The translations under genes were made by a program, and so were the position numbers. Positions 6,099 to 10,302 of a stretch of DNA of 10,302 nucleotides are shown in pieces. Origin of the DNA: Candidatus Poseidoniaceae archaeon (GTDB taxonomy: Archaea; Thermoplasmatota; Poseidoniia; Poseidoniales; Poseidoniaceae); assembly GCA_022425185.1 (NCBI GenBank), contig JAKMFY010000122.1:1-10302 (forward strand). Reading direction: 5' to 3'. How positions within the stretch are numbered: the stretch's first letter is position 1; the number at the start of each line of letters is the position of its first letter. Below the pieces are notes generated by a model. That model was not told the origin of the DNA. It searched no databases and worked only from the letters and a program-made list of their open reading frames with translations.

Positions 6099-7241
6099 TC
6101 AGGAAGTGATGTTTAGCATCATTTCGTAAGAATCTGGGTGCTCTTCAAAGTGTTTAGCAATTGAAACTAATCCGTTCGCTACGCCTTCTGCTACACCCAT
6201 TTTCGCATCGAAAGGATGGAGTGTACCATCTTTTACTGCCTGCTTGAACAGTTCAAGGTCATCCCAAGTACTAGCCTCCCCAAATTTAGGGTTCGGAGTA
6301 ACAGTAATTGAACCGAATTCTGGTAAAACAACATGTTCGGCTAATTCGTAAACTGGTGAATGAGTATCTGCAGGGTCGAGATAAGCCTTCTTCATTTTCT
6401 TTTGCACAATCTGGAGTGAGTCATGAAGCAAAAGAGCCCCGTTTGGATCGGATTTACTCATTTTATGGTCAAAGGAATCCATACGAACACCCGAAGCCTT
6501 CAATGAAGAAAGAATAGGGGTGTGAAGACAAGTAGCCTTCTTCCAGTTCCACTTCGAAGCCATGTCTCTCATGAACATGTGGGCTTTTCTTTGGTCCATT
6601 CCGCCTAATGCGACATCAATTCCAAGTTCGAAAATATCTGCGGCTTGCATTGCAGGATAATAGAATTTAGACAAATCGTGGTCTGAAGAAGCTTCATCTC
6701 GCCCCATGATTGTGAATGTTTTACGAACCATCGGCAATGTTGCTCCCTTTGAACAGCGAAGTACTCTTGCCCAATAATCACCAGAATCCATCAGGGTACT
6801 AGCCCAAACAAACCGAAGTTGACCTGGACCCTCTCCTTCTTCTGGATAATCAAGGAGGGCTCGAAAAGTCTCTTCCATATACACTGCCGTTTTCTGAATA
6901 TCATCCATCTTACCGCCAAATTTGTCATTGACCCAAGCGTGCCAATCTGCGAGGAAAACTAAGACATTCGCTTTAGCCTCAAGCATGCGCTTAAGTTGCA
7001 AAGAAAGAACCTTCCAGCCAATGTGGGCTTTGCCGCTCGGTTCAAAACCGACATAACACCGGATTATACCATCACCAGACATCGAAGTTTCATCAGCCAA
7101 ACAATCGACAAGGTGGTTAACACCCACGCATTCTTCAACATCTGAAACCATAAGACATAGGCGCTTACGTTGCTCTTCATTTAATTCTTTGATACGTTCA
7201 TATCTTTCCTCAAAAGGAGATAGGAGCGTATCGACGTCCAT
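6099..7241 (-). CDS. tyrS: Tyrosyl-tRNA synthetase, archaeal/eukaryotic type
   Basis: This class I enzyme charges tRNA-Tyr with tyrosine in the cytoplasm. The 380-residue product has an N-terminal helical extension (1-58), the ATP-binding HIGH-type motif HIGW (73-76) after CYVGFEPSGK, and the second ATP motif KMSKS (260-264). Tyrosine recognition is indicated by Tyr63 and Asp202 in the YPAMQAADIFELGIDV segment, which match Tyr32 and Asp158 of the Methanocaldococcus enzyme, followed by GGMDQRKAHM. These, and the absence of a bacterial S4-type C-terminal domain, place it in the archaeal/eukaryotic TyrRS group and argue against TrpRS. The start at 7241 is fixed by a GAGGTG site 5 bases upstream. 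It lies 9 bases behind the 174-residue gene, probably in one operon, and ends 6 bases from the end of the facing MCM-like gene. Confidence 0.96.
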   Translation of the reverse strand: MDVDTLLSPFEERYERIKELNEEQRKRLCLMVSDVEECVGVNHLVDCLADETSMSGDGIIRCYVGFEPSGKAHIGWKVLSLQLKRMLEAKANVLVFLADWHAWVNDKFGGKMDDIQKTAVYMEETFRALLDYPEEGEGPGQLRFVWASTLMDSGDYWARVLRCSKGATLPMVRKTFTIMGRDEASSDHDLSKFYYPAMQAADIFELGIDVALGGMDQRKAHMFMRDMASKWNWKKATCLHTPILSSLKASGVRMDSFDHKMSKSDPNGALLLHDSLQIVQKKMKKAYLDPADTHSPVYELAEHVVLPEFGSITVTPNPKFGEASTWDDLELFKQAVKDGTLHPFDAKMGVAEGVANGLVSIAKHFEEHPDSYEMMLNITS

Positions 7242-7246
7242 TTACC

Positions 7247-7252
7247 CACCTC
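7247..7252 (-). promoter_or_regulatory. Ribosome binding site of tyrS overlapping upstream stop
   Basis: On the minus strand GAGGTG sits 5 bases before the tyrS ATG, and the TGA stop of the preceding gene (7253-7251) overlaps its first two bases. It has the same layout as the etfB-etfA junction and supports translational coupling. Confidence 0.75.
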
Positions 7253-7775
7253 AAACAAGGTCCGTGAGTTTCTTCACTTTACCTTCTGACGGAGGAGTTC
7301 CTGCTTCAATCATCTTTTCGATTTCTGCAATCATAGATTCTGCAAGATCAATCGTTTCCTGTGTTACAGTAGTGCTCATCTCGATTGATTTACGAATCAT
7401 CTTGATTCCAGATTTAGCCTTCGAGAATTTCTTTGCGTCTTCTTTTGCCTTATCACCACGTTGTTTTGCGGTGTATCCAGTTGCCTCATCGAGGAATGCG
7501 GACCAACTCTTACGACTTGCTAAAGCTGCTTCACGGCCACCATCTTGAGACAAAAACGATTCAAGATCGGATCCTTTGAGTTGTACGACGTCAACAAGGA
7601 GTTTACCTTGATCTGTGTAAGACCCCTTAATGGATGAAAGCAGACCGAAAGATGCTTCTAATTCGCCTTCGGAATTGGCTTGAACATTTTCGAAATGCTG
7701 TGCTGCTAACTTTGCAAGACCAGCATTTCCACCAATCGACTTTTCTAAACCACGCTTAACTGCGAATCGCTCCAT
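7251..7775 (-). CDS. Conserved-looking archaeal protein of unknown function, upstream of tyrS
   Basis: A 174-residue soluble protein with no signal peptide or membrane segment. It opens MERFAVKRGLEKSI. Residues 1-90 look like a small alpha/beta domain with a short GELEASFGLLSSI strand region and a KLLVDVVQLKG strand. Residues 91-106 hold the distinctive WSAFLDEATGYTAKQR, followed by a Lys-rich stretch (107-130) and an acidic helix (136-158) likely to form a coiled coil. From memory the VKRG start and the FLxxATGY-xx-R pattern resemble an archaeal domain of unknown function found in Thermoplasmata (DUF5611-type); this was not checked. The gene is first in a two-gene unit with tyrS, 9 bases away, which hints at a link to translation but proves nothing. 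The ATG at 7775 has no ribosome site but has a TATA-like box at the leaderless distance. Confidence 0.8.
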   Translation of the reverse strand: MERFAVKRGLEKSIGGNAGLAKLAAQHFENVQANSEGELEASFGLLSSIKGSYTDQGKLLVDVVQLKGSDLESFLSQDGGREAALASRKSWSAFLDEATGYTAKQRGDKAKEDAKKFSKAKSGIKMIRKSIEMSTTVTQETIDLAESMIAEIEKMIEAGTPPSEGKVKKLTDLV

Positions 7776-7797
7776 GTTGGGCCATCGACAGGTGCCT

Positions 7798-7803
7798 CAT
7801 AAG
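7798..7803 (-). promoter_or_regulatory. TATA-like box of the unknown gene-tyrS operon
   Basis: CTTATG on the minus strand lies at -28 to -23 relative to the ATG at 7775, the position expected for a leaderless archaeal transcript. The match to the TATA consensus is weak; the spacing is the main support. Confidence 0.35.
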
Positions 7804-7836
7804 TCTCGCGAAAGAGAAGCCACCTCATGCGGGGGG

Positions 7837-7843
7837 TTTTTTT
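7837..7843 (+). promoter_or_regulatory. T-rich promoter element of the exported propeller gene
   Basis: A run of seven T lies at -28 to -22 relative to the ATG at 7865 and directly follows six G. The position fits a TATA-like element for a leaderless transcript, though a pure T run is not a standard TATA box. The 89 bases between 7775 and 7865 otherwise hold a weak two-part inverted repeat (AGGTG 7790-7794 with CACCT 7821-7825, and TCTC 7804-7807 with GAGA 7814-7817). Confidence 0.3.
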
Positions 7844-7864
7844 GTGTTAATCTCTGCGCCAACT

Positions 7865-9052
7865 ATGCGCAAGATTGTGGCGATAGTTCTGATTGGAGTT
7901 CTTCTTCTACCAATGACTTCTGCTTCTGAAGTCAAATTTGCTGATTTAACACCGCTTAGTTCCCAAGATCTTGCACTGAAGGCTGGGGATGTTTCTCCAG
8001 ATGGAACCACAGTTCTCGTGGTTGGTTCAGAGGGATTTATTCATGCCTTTTCTGCGAATGAACCAGGTGATCGAGCAAAGGATATTTCGATAGACAGTGG
8101 TAGAAGCGCTGATTTCAATGATATTGCATGGCACCCGAACGGTCAGACTGCACTCATTGCTGGTGATTTAGGGGCGGCCCTACGATATGTTCACGCTGAC
8201 CAAACAATTGAATCTTTGAATGGCGCTGCAATCGTAAACGGAATAGAACTTACAAATGTTGAATGGAGGGCAGGTGGTGATTTAGCCTTCTTTGGAGCAA
8301 AAAATGGAAATATTTACAGTTTCAATCAAGGTGAAGGACTATCAGAAATAGAAGGCAGTATGAATTCGACTATTACTGATATCGCCTGCCATCTTGAGCA
8401 GAATATTTGTGTTGTCACAACTCTTGAAGACGGCATTGGAGTCATTGATAGAACAAGAGAATTAACTTGGATAAGTGGTACATCAAATCAGGCGTGGATG
8501 GCAATTGATTGCCCACAGCCCACACTCTACACATGCACTGGATTTGCAAGCGAGCGACAATACCTTCTGATACGACTCGATATCTCAGATGCATCCAAAT
8601 CCACTGGTGATCTTGACGGTGATGGTAAAACTGAAGCACGTCTTCTGGAAGACGGTGACAGTGATTTCATCAAACTCAGCCGTGGATATGATGGAACTAC
8701 TCTCGTCCACATGGCCCCTATGGAATCAGTCCGATACCAACCTAAATTGAATGAGATTTTTATCCACACTTCTTCGGAGGACTTAACCGAGTTCAATCCA
8801 ACTGTCGCCGGAAACAGTATCGCCCTTCTTTGGGAAAATGGAGAAAATGATGGATGGATGCTCACAAATTCTGGGAAAATTGTCGAAATAACTCCTTATG
8901 AAACTACACCAAGTTTAGGAATAATGGAAACAATTGTTTTCACTGCTGTGGCGATTTCAGTACCGGGAGTCATTATTGGTTTGATTTACATGAATTCACC
9001 CTATTTACAACGAAAATACCGTCAACTGCGAGGCTTTGATAAGAAAAATTAG
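7865..9052 (+). CDS. Exported beta-propeller protein anchored by a C-terminal membrane helix
   Basis: Function unknown. The 395-residue product starts with a Sec-type signal peptide: MRK, a hydrophobic core (4-16) and a likely cleavage site near TSA-SE (about residue 20). The body (about 25-350) is a chain of short beta-strand repeats of YVTN/WD40-like type, for example DVSPDGTTVLVVGSEGFIHAF and DIAWHPNGQTALIAGD, so it is probably a beta-propeller outside the membrane. Its only four cysteines (175, 182, 216, 224) sit close together and could form disulfides. A DLDGDGKTE loop (249-257, bases 8609-8635) looks like a calcium-binding site. A membrane helix (about 355-376) and a basic tail (LQRKYRQLRGFDKK) put the C-terminus inside the cell. 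The start at ATG 7865 is preferred over an in-frame GTG at 7844 because it begins right at the signal peptide and has a T-rich promoter-like run 22-28 bases upstream. Confidence 0.82.
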   Translation: MRKIVAIVLIGVLLLPMTSASEVKFADLTPLSSQDLALKAGDVSPDGTTVLVVGSEGFIHAFSANEPGDRAKDISIDSGRSADFNDIAWHPNGQTALIAGDLGAALRYVHADQTIESLNGAAIVNGIELTNVEWRAGGDLAFFGAKNGNIYSFNQGEGLSEIEGSMNSTITDIACHLEQNICVVTTLEDGIGVIDRTRELTWISGTSNQAWMAIDCPQPTLYTCTGFASERQYLLIRLDISDASKSTGDLDGDGKTEARLLEDGDSDFIKLSRGYDGTTLVHMAPMESVRYQPKLNEIFIHTSSEDLTEFNPTVAGNSIALLWENGENDGWMLTNSGKIVEITPYETTPSLGIMETIVFTAVAISVPGVIIGLIYMNSPYLQRKYRQLRGFDKKN

Positions 9053-9124
9053 CCATTCCTAACCTCATGGAGTTCGTGCTAAAGTTCATCAATTACTTTC
9101 AACCACGCCCCGCTAGGGAACATT

Positions 9125-10300
9125 ATGGAACCATACGAAGGCGTCGACTTTTACGACATTGAGTCCTTACTTACTGAAGAAGAAATTATGATTCGCGACA
9201 TGGTTCGTGATTGGGTTGATGAAGAAGTCATTCCAAAGATTGAGCACGCATGTGCAGAAGGCATTTTCCTTGACGAGTGGAGAGTTGCGCTTGGAGAAAT
9301 GGGTGTCTTAGGTGCTCCATTGAAAGGTTATGGTTGCCCTGGACTATCCTATGTTGCATACGGACTCATTTGCCAAGAACTTGAAAGAGGAGACTCTGGA
9401 CTTCGTTCTTTTGCTTCTGTCCAAGGATCACTTGCAATGTACCCAATCTGGGATTTCGGTAGCGAGGAACAGAAAAACAAGTACCTTCCTAAACTGGCGA
9501 GTGGAGAATACATTGGCTGTTTTGGACTCACTGAACCAGATTATGGTTCCAATCCTGGAGACATGGTCACAAAGGCAGAAGACATGGGAGATCATTATCT
9601 TCTGAACGGTGCAAAGATGTGGATCACAAACGGCACGATTGCGGATGTGGCAGTTGTTTGGGCGAAACTTGACGGAGTTATTCGTGGGTTTATCGTCGAA
9701 AAGGACGACAAAGGGTTTTCCGCTCCAGAAATGAAAGGAAAGCATTCACTCAAAGCTTCTGTAACATCAGAACTTGTGTTCCAAGATTGTAAGATTCCAA
9801 AAGATCGTATGCTACCCGATGTGAAAGGTCTAAGAGGACCATTTTCATGTCTCAATAATGCTCGCTTTGGAATATCATGGGGCGCTTTAGGTGCTGCTAT
9901 GGCCTGCTTCCATAGTGCTAAGACTTACTCGATGAGTCGAATTCAATTCGATCATCCTATCGCCTCTTACCAGTTGGTCCAGAACAAACTGGCATGGATG
10001 CTTCGAGAGATTACAAAAGGCCAGCTTCTTGCGTATCATCTAGGACGAAAGAAAGACGATGGTACCTGGTTTAATGAACAGATTTCTCTTGCTAAAATGA
10101 ACAACGTGGATATTGCACTAGAAATCGCTCGTGTATCACGAGACATACACGGAGCCAATGGTATCCTAGACGAATATCCAGTCATGAGACATATGGCGAA
10201 TCTTGAATCTGTTAAGACATACGAAGGAACACATGATATCCACAACCTCATTATTGGACGTTATATCACTGGAATTCAAGCGTTCACAAGAACAGTCTGA
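9125..10300 (+). CDS. gcdH: Glutaryl-CoA dehydrogenase
   Basis: This FAD enzyme oxidises and decarboxylates glutaryl-CoA to crotonyl-CoA in lysine, tryptophan and aromatic breakdown, passing electrons to ETF. The 391-residue product is complete and follows mitochondrial GCDH over its whole length: KGYGCPGLSYVAYGL (67-81), GCFGLTEPDYGSNP (131-144), KMWITNG (164-170), SCLNNARFGISWG (241-253), RIQFDHPIASYQLVQNKLA (272-290) and YEGTHDIHNLIIGR (366-379). The catalytic base is Glu367, matching Glu370 of the human mature enzyme. Arg94 in GLRSFASVQ matches the arginine that binds the substrate's free carboxylate, which separates glutaryl-CoA dehydrogenase from simple acyl-CoA dehydrogenases. A weak AGGGA lies 5 bases before the ATG, and a poor A/T-rich stretch (AATTACTTT, 9091-9099) lies near -30. 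It is 72 bases behind the propeller gene, so cotranscription is uncertain. The etfBA genes nearby encode its likely electron acceptor. Confidence 0.95.
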   Translation: MEPYEGVDFYDIESLLTEEEIMIRDMVRDWVDEEVIPKIEHACAEGIFLDEWRVALGEMGVLGAPLKGYGCPGLSYVAYGLICQELERGDSGLRSFASVQGSLAMYPIWDFGSEEQKNKYLPKLASGEYIGCFGLTEPDYGSNPGDMVTKAEDMGDHYLLNGAKMWITNGTIADVAVVWAKLDGVIRGFIVEKDDKGFSAPEMKGKHSLKASVTSELVFQDCKIPKDRMLPDVKGLRGPFSCLNNARFGISWGALGAAMACFHSAKTYSMSRIQFDHPIASYQLVQNKLAWMLREITKGQLLAYHLGRKKDDGTWFNEQISLAKMNNVDIALEIARVSRDIHGANGILDEYPVMRHMANLESVKTYEGTHDIHNLIIGRYITGIQAFTRTV

Positions 10301-10302
10301 AT

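Noticed and set aside
6099..7241. Tryptophanyl-tRNA synthetase as an alternative to TyrRS
   Set aside because: The YVGFEPSG start, Tyr63 and Asp202 equivalents, GGMDQRK and KMSKS match archaeal/eukaryotic TyrRS.
7790..7843. A possible intrinsic terminator (weak stems followed by G6T7)
   Set aside because: No + strand gene ends upstream of it, the stems are only 4-5 bases, and on the minus strand it reads as an A-run upstream of the operon start. A promoter element is the better reading.
7844..7864. A GTG start for the exported propeller gene
   Set aside because: It would put seven non-basic residues ahead of MRK and weaken a textbook signal peptide; the ATG at 7865 also fits the promoter spacing.

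Overview
The window looks like a compact piece of an archaeal chromosome, most likely a marine Thermoplasmata-type euryarchaeon such as Marine Group II/Poseidoniales. That lineage is an inference; no rRNA or marker tree is possible here. The archaeal signs are an archaeal/eukaryotic-type tyrosyl-tRNA synthetase, a protein that matches the N-terminal domain of the MCM helicase, and gene starts with TATA-like boxes about 25 bases upstream of the start codon and no leader. Mixed with these are genes with bacterial- or mitochondrial-like sequences: an E. coli-type PurF, ETF alpha/beta and glutaryl-CoA dehydrogenase. No mobile elements, CRISPR arrays, tRNA or rRNA genes were seen.

Layout. The 3' two thirds of purF (purine synthesis) opens the window on the + strand. 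Behind its own TATA box follows a cytoplasmic beta-propeller protein with an acidic linker and a C-terminal PKD-like domain, then a metallo-beta-lactamase-fold hydrolase. This block meets the minus-strand etfB-etfA operon tail to tail with a 4-base overlap. Divergent from etfB, on the + strand, is a stand-alone MCM N-terminal-domain protein. It converges with a minus-strand pair, in transcription order an unknown 174-residue protein followed by tyrS. Divergent from that pair is an exported, C-terminally membrane-anchored beta-propeller protein, followed by a complete glutaryl-CoA dehydrogenase gene that ends at the window edge.

How the genes fit together. Glutaryl-CoA dehydrogenase is an ETF-dependent flavoenzyme, so its presence near etfBA suggests a lysine/tryptophan/aromatic-type degradation step feeding electrons through ETF to a quinone oxidoreductase not seen here. 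The other genes are housekeeping (purF, tyrS), an accessory replication-type protein, or of unknown role (the two propellers, the hydrolase and the 174-residue protein). Most block-first genes have a TATA-like box near -25 and little or no Shine-Dalgarno sequence. Genes inside blocks have a purine-rich GAGGTG or AAGGTGGAG sequence fused to the stop codon of the preceding gene. There is no gene-free stretch longer than 90 bases.
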